A DNA stretch of 64,000 nucleotides from an uncultured Tenacibaculum sp. Its GTDB lineage: Bacteria; Bacteroidota; Bacteroidia; Flavobacteriales; Flavobacteriaceae. Location of the stretch: positions 82,052-146,051 of the forward strand of contig NZ_CANMMT010000008.1 in assembly GCF_947499065.1 (NCBI RefSeq), read 5' to 3'. The translations under genes and the position numbers were made by a program. This document shows, one piece after another, positions 15,841 through 24,281 of the stretch (the first letter of the stretch is position 1; the number at the start of each line of letters is the position of its first letter). The notes beneath the pieces were generated by a model that had not been told where the DNA came from, did no database searches, and saw only the letters and a program-made list of their open reading frames with translations.

Positions 15841-17553
15841 ATGATAAGAAAAATAATCACAGCATTATTATTAGTAAACACATTTGTTGTTTTACAAGCT
15901 CAAAAACTAGAAACCAAAATACCTAATAACGCAGATGTTGTTATCGCAGCAAACGCAGATAATCTGTTTAGTTTGATAGATGTTTCGGATATTGATAGTA
16001 GTTTTTTAGGAAAAGGAGCATTAAGAGGAGCAAATAAAAAAGCAAAAGTTAACTCGGTAAGTGATTTAGGAGTTGATATCAAGTCAAATTCATATTACTT
16101 TTTCAAGAATACAGATAGTATATCTTATCATACTATTTTGGTTGAGTTAACAGATAAAGCACAGTATGAAGCTACTTTAAAGGAAAGACAACAGAAAAAA
16201 ATTAAAAGAGAAAAAGGTTATAGCTATATAGAAGGCTATAGTAGCTTAACTATTTGGAATGATAATATACTTGCTGTTGTTAATGGGAGTAAATCGTATA
16301 GTTATTTTAAAGAGCACAAAGAGCGTTTTAATAAATTAAAAAAAGAAGGAGAGTCGAGATATTCTTTTAAAAAGAGAATTGTTAAGTCATGGATTAAAGA
16401 AGAGGCATTAAAGACTTTAAATAGTAGTCCATCTAATTCAATCGCAACCAATAAGAATTTCCAAAAAGGGAAGAAAAAGAATGCGTCAGCAACATTGTGG
16501 GTTCGTAACTATGGAATGTTTATGTCTAGCTTTATTCAAGAGTTTGGGAAAAAAATGCGTTCAACAATGTCGTACTTAATGCCTTCAAAAGGTAAAAACA
16601 TTTACGGAGTTGAAGAGGTAACTGCTAATTTGTTTTTTGAGAAAGCAAACATCCGAGTTTTATTAGAAATGTCGGTTAGCGATTACATGAAAAAATCTTT
16701 CAAAAAGATTTATAACAAAAGAATGAATTCAGCCCTTGTAAATAGCTTTGATCATGAAAAAGCATTGGCATTTTGGAGTATGTCTATTAATACAGAAGAA
16801 ATGCTTGTACAGTATCCTGTAATGATGAATAATTTATACGGGTCTATTTTGCCAAAGTTTAAGCAAGAGTTTGAAATAGTTGGTGATGTATTATCATTAG
16901 TTATTGATGAGGAAGCTATTGCGAAATTGGTAACTGGTGATGCACTATTTGTATTAAATGAGTTTGGAAAAAAAGAAGTAGAGTATACAAAGTATGAATA
17001 TGATGAGGATTATAAGCGTAAAGAGGTAACAAAGACAAAAGAAACTTTAGTTCCAGATTTTACTATTATGATAGGTTCTGAAGAAAAAGAATTGTTAACT
17101 AAAGTATTTAAGTTAGGAGAAAAATATAAAGCTGTTAAAGAAACAAACAACGTTTATGAGTTAATCTTAAAAGAAGCGAAATTACCGTTTGGTTTTTATG
17201 CGGTAGTTAAAAATGGAGTTTTATATTTTACTACTTCAAAAGCAAATGCTATAAGCATAGAGTCTGGTAAAACTAATTTTGCTAATAAAAAGCATAATAA
17301 ACTTATAAGAAATAATTCTACCGTGTTATTTGCAGATGTAAACAAAATAATAAACAAATTGCCTACAGAATGGTTTGGGAAAACTGAAGATAAAATGGCT
17401 AGTTTATCTAATGAACATATTGAGAATCTTAATTTTACAGTTTCGAGAATGAAAGGGAATAAAATTTCATCAGAATTAAGATTGAATACAAAAGGTAAAG
17501 AAGAAAATACATTAAAGCTATTATTTAGATTAATAGATAATATGGCTAAATAA
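15841..17553 (+). CDS. Exported protein, DUF4836-like
   Basis: 570 residues with an N-terminal signal peptide (ITALLLVNTFVVLQAQ). The first mature segment, IPNNADVVIAANADNLFSLI, matches the opening of the DUF4836-type exported proteins of Bacteroidota, where 'IPkdadvvi.inl..ll' introduces a large alpha/beta repeat domain. Lysine-rich, with several predicted helices and a run of charged residues around KTKETLVPDF. Likely periplasmic. No catalytic motif. Packed between the lipoprotein at 15165 and the 17558 gene. Confidence 0.65.
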   Translation: MIRKIITALLLVNTFVVLQAQKLETKIPNNADVVIAANADNLFSLIDVSDIDSSFLGKGALRGANKKAKVNSVSDLGVDIKSNSYYFFKNTDSISYHTILVELTDKAQYEATLKERQQKKIKREKGYSYIEGYSSLTIWNDNILAVVNGSKSYSYFKEHKERFNKLKKEGESRYSFKKRIVKSWIKEEALKTLNSSPSNSIATNKNFQKGKKKNASATLWVRNYGMFMSSFIQEFGKKMRSTMSYLMPSKGKNIYGVEEVTANLFFEKANIRVLLEMSVSDYMKKSFKKIYNKRMNSALVNSFDHEKALAFWSMSINTEEMLVQYPVMMNNLYGSILPKFKQEFEIVGDVLSLVIDEEAIAKLVTGDALFVLNEFGKKEVEYTKYEYDEDYKRKEVTKTKETLVPDFTIMIGSEEKELLTKVFKLGEKYKAVKETNNVYELILKEAKLPFGFYAVVKNGVLYFTTSKANAISIESGKTNFANKKHNKLIRNNSTVLFADVNKIINKLPTEWFGKTEDKMASLSNEHIENLNFTVSRMKGNKISSELRLNTKGKEENTLKLLFRLIDNMAK

Positions 17554-17557
17554 GCAG

Positions 17558-18892
17558 ATGATAAAAAAGATAGGATTTTCTATTTTACTTATACTAAGTA
17601 TCATATTTACAGTTGGATTTTTTAGGTATAATCCAACTGTAAATTTATCTAACATAATACCTACTTCGGCAGAAGCCATTATAAGAATTAACTTACGTGA
17701 AGCTGAATATAACGTTGTAAAAGATGTTGTGCTTCATCCATTATCATATATTGATTTTGAAGGAAGTTCAAAGTCAGGTTCTGAGAAAAGAATTTCTTTA
17801 TTTGATCAAATAGAGATTCCTGATAATGTGTTTTTCTATACGAATTCAACTGTTTTAAAAGATTTATGGGTTAGCAGTTCTCTAGAAATAAAAAACAGAG
17901 CTAATCTTGTACGTTTTTTAAAGAAAGAAGGGAAGCAGATAGAGTATAAAAGCAATATTGATTGTTTTATCTACAAGAAGTTTCTTTTTCTTTTGAAGGA
18001 AAACAAACTTAGTGTTGTTTATAGTTTAAATGAAATAACTAATCTAAATCAGATTTTAACTACAGTTTTTGAAGGAGTAACCTATTTAAAAGAGAATGAT
18101 GTAAAGCTTTTGAAGCTAAAAAATAGTAGTGGAGTTATTGCTTTTCAAAGTAAAGAGTTTGGTTTTTTTGAACTTGAAAAAGATCAAGAAAAATTGATTT
18201 TAAAAGGAGAGTTGAATGAGGGGAATAATCCTTTTTTAGCATACGATTCTCAAGAATTAAAAGAAGGAATTGCTTCTTTTTCGGGAAGGATAAATAAAGA
18301 GTTTCTTTTTTCTTTTATGAATACAAAGAAAAAAGAAAAGTTTAAGAAATTAACAAATCTGTCTTTAGATTCACTCAACAATTATTGGAATGGAGAAATA
18401 AATTTTTGTTTAGATTCTTTTCAAAGTAAAAACGATACCATTATTACCTATGAATATGATGATGATTTTAATAAGGTAGAAAAAAAATCAATTCATAAAA
18501 GTTTATTTCCTGTAGTGTGTCTTAAGATTGGAGGGAGTAACGTTTTTAAGTATTTGTATGAGAGTAAAGGAATTCAAAATGTAGAAGGAGAAGAGTTGTT
18601 GGTGTTAAACCCACTTTTTAAAACTTACGTTAATAATGAGGAGGGTGAGTTGCAGTTGTCTTCAACTCGTGATAATGTTTATGATTCTAGACTTAACAAA
18701 AAGAATAAGTTTTCAATGACTTTTAATATAAAGAGTCATTTAGAAGAAAACAGAGGTATTTATACGTTATCTAATAAATATTTAAAACAGGTACAAAAAA
18801 TTAAAGCTACGGTTAATAACGATAATCAGCTAGAGTTGATTATTTCTTTAAAAAACACTTCATTAAAATCAATTTATCAAGAGTTGAAATAA
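17558..18892 (+). CDS. Exported or membrane-anchored protein, paralogue-like to its upstream neighbour
   Basis: 444 residues with an N-terminal hydrophobic segment (IGFSILLILSIIFTVGFF) that may be a signal anchor, then SNIIPTSAEAIIRINLREAEY, which echoes the IPNNADVVIAANADN opening of the preceding protein. The rest is charged and strand-rich with internal FSGRI and LFPVVCLKIGG blocks. It starts four bases after the stop of 15841-17553, so they are translationally close. Function unknown; the operon as a whole looks like an envelope maintenance unit. Confidence 0.6.
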   Translation: MIKKIGFSILLILSIIFTVGFFRYNPTVNLSNIIPTSAEAIIRINLREAEYNVVKDVVLHPLSYIDFEGSSKSGSEKRISLFDQIEIPDNVFFYTNSTVLKDLWVSSSLEIKNRANLVRFLKKEGKQIEYKSNIDCFIYKKFLFLLKENKLSVVYSLNEITNLNQILTTVFEGVTYLKENDVKLLKLKNSSGVIAFQSKEFGFFELEKDQEKLILKGELNEGNNPFLAYDSQELKEGIASFSGRINKEFLFSFMNTKKKEKFKKLTNLSLDSLNNYWNGEINFCLDSFQSKNDTIITYEYDDDFNKVEKKSIHKSLFPVVCLKIGGSNVFKYLYESKGIQNVEGEELLVLNPLFKTYVNNEEGELQLSSTRDNVYDSRLNKKNKFSMTFNIKSHLEENRGIYTLSNKYLKQVQKIKATVNNDNQLELIISLKNTSLKSIYQELK

Positions 18893-18931
18893 AGCTAAAG
18901 TTTTATTTGGTTCTAGATAAATACTAACTTC

Positions 18932-20032
18932 TTAGATTAAGGCAAAGGATGCTGTTCCTACAAGAACTACCCCTATGGTAGCTAAGAATAAGTATACCAT
19001 ATTTATTAAAGAAAACTTTACAAAGGTTTTGAAATAGCCTTGTTTGTAAAAACTTTTCATAGCTATAAATAGATATAGTAAGAAAAGAAGGGTAAATATA
19101 CCTTCATTAGCTGTTTTTGTAAAGAAATCTAAGATAATGTATAGTGTAATTAACAGAAAGAAAACTGTTTGGGTATGAAATACAAATATTAAATGCTCTA
19201 CATAGGTATATCTTCTTCTTAAGTAAAATATTTTTAGGAAAAACGTAAAAATAGGTAGTAAAATAAATAGAGAAATAGAACCATAAGAAAGCATTTGATT
19301 TAAGAATTGCTCTCTCATTTCTTTTTTGTCTACGAAACTATTTGCTACTTCAGCTCTACTGTAAAAAAACCTGTTTAGAAAAGTTTTTTCGTATTTTAAG
19401 CTATCTAATGCATCATCAATATTAGCATCAGGATATTTACGGTTGTACACAATAAAATCGTCTAATCTAGTACCCCCACCAAAAGAAATTTTGCCAGGTA
19501 TTTTACTATTTATAGAATCGTTAGCTTTTTTGTTTACCTCGTCTAGAATAGTTTTTTTAGTGATAGAATCTAGAGGGATTCTTTCTAGTCTTTTATTAGT
19601 TTCATTTCTTAGAGAATCAATATTAATGTCTTTTGGGATATCTGCCATTAAAGAAGTATCCTTCTTAATATTTCCTTTACTGAAATCTTGAAATTTATTG
19701 TAACTAGAAACTAAACCAAAAATTAAAAAGAAAATAATTGAAGTAGTTATATAAAAACGAAAAGGGTTAACGTATCGGGTACGTTTCCCTTCTATATAAT
19801 CTCTAGAAACTTTACCGGGTCTAATAAGTAGCGGAATTAAAGTTTTCCAAAATTTGGCATCCCAAGAAATAAAACCAGCAAAAACTTCGCGAACAAAGCT
19901 TCTTAGAGTGATTCTTTTTCCTTTGTTTTTTTGGCCACATTCAGGGCAAAATTTTTCATTTTGAATAAAAGGATGTCCACAATTTAAGCAATTAGGGTCT
20001 TTTATAATTGCTACTTTATTTTTTTTACCCAT
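18932..20032 (-). CDS. DUF3667 zinc-ribbon membrane protein
   Basis: The N-terminal zinc ribbon CLNCGHPF plus CPECGQKNKGKRITLR is followed by FVREVFAGFISWDAKFWKT, LIRPGKVSRDYIEGKRTRYVNPFRFYI. This is the full DUF3667 signature. The C-terminal half has three to four transmembrane helices (YGSISLFILLPIFTFFL, FFLLITLYIILDFF, FTLLFLLYLFIAM, FLATIGVVLVGTAS). About 366 aa, in range for the family. The role is unknown. Its start codon region overlaps the stop of apaG (20032), so the two are cotranscribed. Confidence 0.9.
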   Translation of the reverse strand: MGKKNKVAIIKDPNCLNCGHPFIQNEKFCPECGQKNKGKRITLRSFVREVFAGFISWDAKFWKTLIPLLIRPGKVSRDYIEGKRTRYVNPFRFYITTSIIFFLIFGLVSSYNKFQDFSKGNIKKDTSLMADIPKDINIDSLRNETNKRLERIPLDSITKKTILDEVNKKANDSINSKIPGKISFGGGTRLDDFIVYNRKYPDANIDDALDSLKYEKTFLNRFFYSRAEVANSFVDKKEMREQFLNQMLSYGSISLFILLPIFTFFLKIFYLRRRYTYVEHLIFVFHTQTVFFLLITLYIILDFFTKTANEGIFTLLFLLYLFIAMKSFYKQGYFKTFVKFSLINMVYLFLATIGVVLVGTASFALI

Positions 20033-20418
20033 TAGTTTAAAGTAGGAGTCGTCGTTAGTTGAAATGTTGGTATCGTCACAAGAAATTCTTCTGAAGTTTC
20101 AAAGTTAATCATTTTATAATTCCCTTTCATAGCTCCAAGAGAAGAAAGTAAAAAACAATTAGATTTGTAACTGTAAGACTCGTTAGGTTTTAAAGTAGGA
20201 GTTTCTCCAACAACTCCTCTTCCTTCAACATATTCAACATTGCTTAAGGCATCAAAAATAGTCCAAAAACGACCTAGAAGCTTTACAGTGTCTTTCGAAG
20301 TGTTTTCGATAGATATGTAATAGCTAAAAGCATTTCGGAACCGATTTGCATGATAAATCGGGCCATTGAATGTTGTTTTAACAGATATTTTTATCCCCCT
20401 AGTTATTTGCTGAAACAT
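20032..20418 (-). CDS. apaG: ApaG family protein
   Basis: The 128-residue single beta-sandwich domain is ApaG: ITRGIKISVKTTFNGP, NRFRNAFSYYISIENTSKDT, VKLLGRFWTIFDAL, GRGVVGETPTLKPNESYSY and GAMKGNYKMIN are all typical. In gamma-proteobacteria ApaG is linked to Co2+ resistance and Mg2+ efflux; the biochemical role is unresolved. It is upstream partner of the DUF3667 gene, its last base overlapping the start. Its own promoter region is the 50-base gap from the T9SS plug gene. Confidence 0.93.
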   Translation of the reverse strand: MFQQITRGIKISVKTTFNGPIYHANRFRNAFSYYISIENTSKDTVKLLGRFWTIFDALSNVEYVEGRGVVGETPTLKPNESYSYKSNCFLLSSLGAMKGNYKMINFETSEEFLVTIPTFQLTTTPTLN

Positions 20419-20470
20419 AGTATAAATATAAGGTTTTTTTAAGTCTTAAGTCGTTTAAGACACTTGCAAA

Positions 20471-21697
20471 TTACCTATTTTGGTTAAAATACCCCATACC
20501 AACTCCGATTACACGGTCGTAAGTTTCGCCGAAAGGTTTATAATATACGATAACGGTGTATTCGTTTTCGGTTTGAAAGAAAGAGCCGTCAATTTCATTC
20601 AAATTGACCAAATTATTCTTGTCCAGAGTTACATAACTATAGTTATAAAAACCTTGTTTAAGTAAAATAGAAGTCTCGTAAATTCTATCTCTACTGTTGT
20701 ATTTCATTTTGTTTTCATCAGTTAGTCTATAGTTGTTGTATGCACCGTAAACATAAATACTTTTGTTTTCTAGAGGTTCAAAGGCATCTAGTGAAAAATG
20801 GACTAAAGAATAATCAGCTTCCGTGTTTGGAAGATTGGAATCCATGGTTCTAATAATAAACTGACCATTAATATCTGGATTATAGGTGTATATTTTATCA
20901 GCTCTTTGCTCGTTGGTATATAAATAACTATTGTAAATATCTTTACGTTCAACTTTTGCAATATTTAAACTAGTTGTTCTTATGAATTTGCTGTCGAAGT
21001 TCAAAAATTCATTTCCACCCCAGAAATTAGTTGTAAGAGTATGGTTGTATAACAATTGTTGAGGTTTAATGAATTGAGGTTGAATATTATTTATTGCTGT
21101 GCTCCAGTTGTGGTTTTGAAATAAAGTAACGTTTATTTCTTGATTGGGATTGTTGATTTGTAAATCGGGGTGATTTACGGCAAATTGAACTGTTTGTTTT
21201 TGATTGTTAGATTTGGTATCTCTACTTCTAAATACAGCCACGCCAACCGTAGTAATATTTTCATAAAAAACACAGCGTCTAGTAAATACAACTTCATAGT
21301 CTTCGTCTAATACAGAAATTAGATAATTACCACTTTTAGTAATTATAGTGTTTTGATTTGGTAAATCAACTGAATAATGAGTATAAGGTTGTAGTGTGTT
21401 AAAAGAATTACTAAAGTTAACTATTTCAATTTGATCAAATCCATCAATGTATTGATTGGTAGTAATATTACTAGGTTTCCAATCATGAGTCATGTGCTGT
21501 ATTTTATATTGATACTCCTTGCTGTCAGCATCTAAATCATCAAATGATAATGTAAGTACGCTACCTAAAGGAACAATAGCGGAAAATTGATTGTTGCTAT
21601 TTTTTGGACGTAACTGAACTGTTTTTATGTTTTGTCCTAGAATATTTAGGCTGAATAATGACAATAAAATAGATAGAAAACTGTTTTTTACTTTCAT
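20471..21697 (-). CDS. Type IX secretion system plug protein (DUF5103)
   Basis: 408-residue protein with a signal peptide (SLLSLFSLNILGQN) and the DUF5103 region: TVQLRPKNSNNQFSAIVPLG, LTLSFDDLDADSKEYQYKI, HDWKPSNITTNQYIDGFDQI and a C-terminal half with YNPDINGQFIIRTMD and VVYYKPFGETYDRVIGV. DUF5103 is the T9SS 'plug' family, found associated with the outer-membrane translocon of Bacteroidota, so the host is expected to have T9SS. No other T9SS gene lies in the window. Confidence 0.9.
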   Translation of the reverse strand: MKVKNSFLSILLSLFSLNILGQNIKTVQLRPKNSNNQFSAIVPLGSVLTLSFDDLDADSKEYQYKIQHMTHDWKPSNITTNQYIDGFDQIEIVNFSNSFNTLQPYTHYSVDLPNQNTIITKSGNYLISVLDEDYEVVFTRRCVFYENITTVGVAVFRSRDTKSNNQKQTVQFAVNHPDLQINNPNQEINVTLFQNHNWSTAINNIQPQFIKPQQLLYNHTLTTNFWGGNEFLNFDSKFIRTTSLNIAKVERKDIYNSYLYTNEQRADKIYTYNPDINGQFIIRTMDSNLPNTEADYSLVHFSLDAFEPLENKSIYVYGAYNNYRLTDENKMKYNSRDRIYETSILLKQGFYNYSYVTLDKNNLVNLNEIDGSFFQTENEYTVIVYYKPFGETYDRVIGVGMGYFNQNR

Positions 21698-21889
21698 TTT
21701 TAACTTTTTTGATTTTTTTTCAACACTTTTTTTGCTACAATTTGTTACTTTTTATGTTGTTAAGTTACAAAGATGCTACTTTTTCTGTTAAAAATATTCT
21801 ATGTCAAAAATAACGCCAAACATATTTGTTTTTATTTAGAATAAATAAAAACAAATATTTAAATTTGTATAGATTTAAATTATGAAATT

Positions 21890-22384
21890 ATGAAAATTAT
21901 GAAAACTATGAAAATTTTATCATTTTTTACTTTTATCCTTTTTTTTACATCTTGTCAAGATAATCAAGGAGATGGGTTGATTAAAAAGCCAGAGGTACTC
22001 AAAGAGATGGTTCTTGGGAAATTTAAAATTAAAGGTGAAAACTTAATATATAATAAAAGTAATAAAACGTTATCAGGAGATAAATTGATTTTAGAAATAA
22101 GTAGTGAAGATCAAGCTAAAGGGAAAGAATGTATATTGATTTTTGATGTGAGTAAAGGTTCATCAACATATCTTGCTGAAGCTAAATGTTTTAATAGTTA
22201 TTTAGGTAAAATAACGGGTTTACATATGGAAGCGGATGGTTCTATCACTGCAGGTAATGTACATCTTATACCTCAAACCACATTTGCTGTACCAGGGTTG
22301 GTTTGTCCTTTAGCAGCAAAAGTAGTTAAATGTTCTCCTACTCAAGCTTTTAGGTTGATTATTGATCCGAAATCATTAGATTAA
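21890..22384 (+). CDS. Hypothetical lipoprotein (164 aa)
   Basis: Lipobox FFTSC with Cys22 after a very hydrophobic signal segment (ILSFFTFILFFTSC). Several ATGAA(A/T) starts overlap (21890, 21899, 21908 and others), so the exact start is uncertain. The mature protein has a central beta-rich part (LILEISSEDQAKGKECILIF) and a C-terminal Cys-containing part (PGLVCPLAAKVVKC) that may form a disulphide. Family not recognised. It sits before a terminator at 22411. Confidence 0.7.
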   Translation: MKIMKTMKILSFFTFILFFTSCQDNQGDGLIKKPEVLKEMVLGKFKIKGENLIYNKSNKTLSGDKLILEISSEDQAKGKECILIFDVSKGSSTYLAEAKCFNSYLGKITGLHMEADGSITAGNVHLIPQTTFAVPGLVCPLAAKVVKCSPTQAFRLIIDPKSLD

Positions 22385-22410
22385 TATCTAAAATTATAGA
22401 GTAAATATTT

Positions 22411-22442
22411 AAACCGTCTTAATTGTGAAGGCGGTTTTTTTA
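22411..22442 (+). terminator. Intrinsic terminator of the 21890 gene
   Basis: AAACCGTCTT, loop AATTGT, GAAGGCGGTTTTTTT. The stem has one G-T-type mismatch and ends in a T-run. Confidence 0.8.
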
Positions 22443-22456
22443 GTTTATTATATTGC

Positions 22457-22764
22457 GTGGTTAAAAAAGCCGAAGATGTCGGTCGTTTTTTAACACCATC
22501 TTTAAGAGATTTGTTAAATACTAGACCATGGATGCATAATGGTTTTTTGATGATCTAACAGGGATTGTTAATGTTTACAATAGTGGGATGCAAATGATTA
22601 ACCCTTCTTTAGAAGAAAAGAAAAAAGATTCTTTATACCCAATAACAGATTCTTTGATGGGGCCTTTGAATTTAACAAATGGAGAGATAGAAGATTTAGT
22701 GCCGTTCTTAAAAGCCTTAAATGGAACTAAATATAAAATGGAAATGCCAAGTGTTCCAAATTAG
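22457..22764 (+). pseudogene. Remnant of MauG-type di-haem cytochrome c peroxidase (C-terminal end)
   Basis: The frame opens at about 22457 and reads VKKAEDVGRFLTPSLRDLL, NTRPWMHNGF, then runs into a stop. Adding one T to the T6 run at 22543-22548 restores FDDLTGIVNVYNSGMQMINPS, and later GPLNLTNGEIEDLVPFLKAL and a stop at 22762-22764. This is the C-terminal signature of cytochrome c peroxidases and MauG relatives (FxTPSLR, PWMHNG, the LT/E-DL.xFLxAL end). The N-terminal haem domain is absent. It is therefore truncated and frameshifted. Confidence 0.75.
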
Positions 22765-22800
22765 AATTTGTTTCACGTAGTTATAGGTATTAGATGAATT

Positions 22801-22815
22801 ATTCTAATTTAGAAT
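22801..22815. promoter_or_regulatory. Dyad ATTCTAA-T-TTAGAAT upstream of nqr
   Basis: A perfect 7-bp inverted repeat with a one-base centre, 68 bases before the -7 box of the nqr operon. It may be an operator; no regulator is known. Confidence 0.35.
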
Positions 22816-22882
22816 TGATATAAATAGAGGGGTGTTTAGGAGATAAAAAACCAAATGCCTACTTAAAAAAAGTCAAAATCAG

Positions 22883-22890
22883 TAAATTTG
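22883..22890 (+). promoter_or_regulatory. nqrA: -7 promoter element of nqrA
   Basis: TAAATTTG matches the Bacteroidota -7 box TAnnTTTG exactly, 35 bases before the nqrA ATG. A clear -33 TTG at the right distance was not seen. Confidence 0.6.
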
Positions 22891-22925
22891 CATGTTTTTT
22901 AAGAAAATCAAATTAATCAGTTCCT

Positions 22926-24278
22926 ATGTCAAAAGACATCCGTATTAAGAAAGGCTTGGACATCAAGCTAGTTGGCGAGGCAGAACAAGTTACTACCGAA
23001 CTTCCATTGGGTAGTACATTTGCAGTAAAGCCAGATGATTTTCACGGCGTTATTCCTAAAATTTTAGCTAAAGAAGGCACAGAAGTAAAAGCAGGTCAAG
23101 CACTTTTTCATGCAAAAAGTGATGAGCGTATTTTATTTGCTAGTCCAGTTAGTGGTAAAATTACAGAAATCGTTCGTGGAGCACGAAGAAAAGTTTTAGC
23201 AATTAAAATCACTGCTGATGCACAGCAGGAATACAAAGATTTTGGTAAAAAAGATGTTGATGCAATGTCTGAAGAAGAAGTGAAGAATCACTTGTTTGCT
23301 TCAGGTTGCTGGCCATTTGTAAAGCAACGTCCTTATGATGTTGTTGCAAATCCAAATCAAGCACCAAAAGCAATTTTTGTATCAGCCTACGCAAGTGCAC
23401 CTTTAGCAGCAGATTATGATTATGCATTAAAAGGTAAGGAAGCTGAATTACAGGCGGCTTTAACTGCGTTAACAAAGTTAACAGAAGGTAAAGTACACGT
23501 GTCAGTAGCAAAAGGTTCAACATTGTCTCCATTTAAAGAGATGAAAGGTGTTGAGTTGCATAATGTATCGGGTCCGCACCCAGTAGGTAATGTAAGTACA
23601 CAAATAGCACAAATCGATCCGATTAATAAAGGAGAAGTTGTGTGGGTAGTTACTCCACAAGACTTAGTAGTAATAGGTGAACTATTATTAACTGGTAAAT
23701 TTAATGCAAAACGTACCGTTGCTTTGGCTGGTTCTAAGTTTAATAAGCCACAATACGTTAGTGTTTTAGCTGGAGCACAAATAGCTGATGTAGTTAAAGG
23801 AAATTTAGATGCAGATAATGCACGTGTAGTTTCAGGAAACATATTAAGTGGATTGCAAGTTGATGAAAGCGGTTTCTTAGGATACTATGATAATCAGGTA
23901 ACTGCAATTCCAGAAGGAGATGACTATGAATTCTTTGGTTGGAATAAGCCTGTTTTTGATAAGGTTTCTACTTCTAGAGCATTAACTTTTTCTTGGTTAA
24001 ACCCAAAGAAAAAATACGATTTAAATACAAATACTAATGGAGAGCATAGAGCCTTTGTAGTAACAGGGTCTTACGAAGAAGTGTTTCCATTAGATATCTA
24101 TCCGTTGCAATTATTAAAAGCTTGTATGTATAAAGATCTTGACGAAATGGAAGGATTAGGAGCATACGAAATTGCACCAGAAGATTTTGCGTTAACAGAA
24201 TTTATTTGTGTATCTAAACAACCTCACCAGAAAATAATTCGTGAAGGATTAGATTTAATGAGAGAAGAATTAGGATAA
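22926..24278 (+). CDS. nqrA: Na+-NQR subunit A
   Basis: 450 residues, close to the usual ~446. The opening is IRIKKGLDIKLVGEAEQVTT, and later blocks are PDDFHGVIPKILAKEGTEVKAGQALF, SPVSGKITEIVRGARRKVLAIKI, YASAPLAADYDY, a GPHPVGNVSTQIAQIDPINKGEVVW region and a C-terminal SFQ-like LDLMREELG end. NqrA is the membrane-peripheral cytoplasmic subunit, and with NqrB forms the quinone side of the Na+-translocating NADH:quinone oxidoreductase. First gene of nqrABCDEF, four bases before nqrB. Confidence 0.96.
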   Translation: MSKDIRIKKGLDIKLVGEAEQVTTELPLGSTFAVKPDDFHGVIPKILAKEGTEVKAGQALFHAKSDERILFASPVSGKITEIVRGARRKVLAIKITADAQQEYKDFGKKDVDAMSEEEVKNHLFASGCWPFVKQRPYDVVANPNQAPKAIFVSAYASAPLAADYDYALKGKEAELQAALTALTKLTEGKVHVSVAKGSTLSPFKEMKGVELHNVSGPHPVGNVSTQIAQIDPINKGEVVWVVTPQDLVVIGELLLTGKFNAKRTVALAGSKFNKPQYVSVLAGAQIADVVKGNLDADNARVVSGNILSGLQVDESGFLGYYDNQVTAIPEGDDYEFFGWNKPVFDKVSTSRALTFSWLNPKKKYDLNTNTNGEHRAFVVTGSYEEVFPLDIYPLQLLKACMYKDLDEMEGLGAYEIAPEDFALTEFICVSKQPHQKIIREGLDLMREELG

Positions 24279-24281
24279 GAT

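Noticed and set aside
22470..22760. A separate short gene upstream of nqrA
   Set aside because: The open stretches are two halves of one cytochrome c peroxidase remnant in different frames.
23209..23532. Minus-strand ORFs inside nqrA, nqrB and other respiratory genes
   Set aside because: Leucine/glutamine- or serine-rich translations that mirror the AT-rich codon use of real genes on the other strand.
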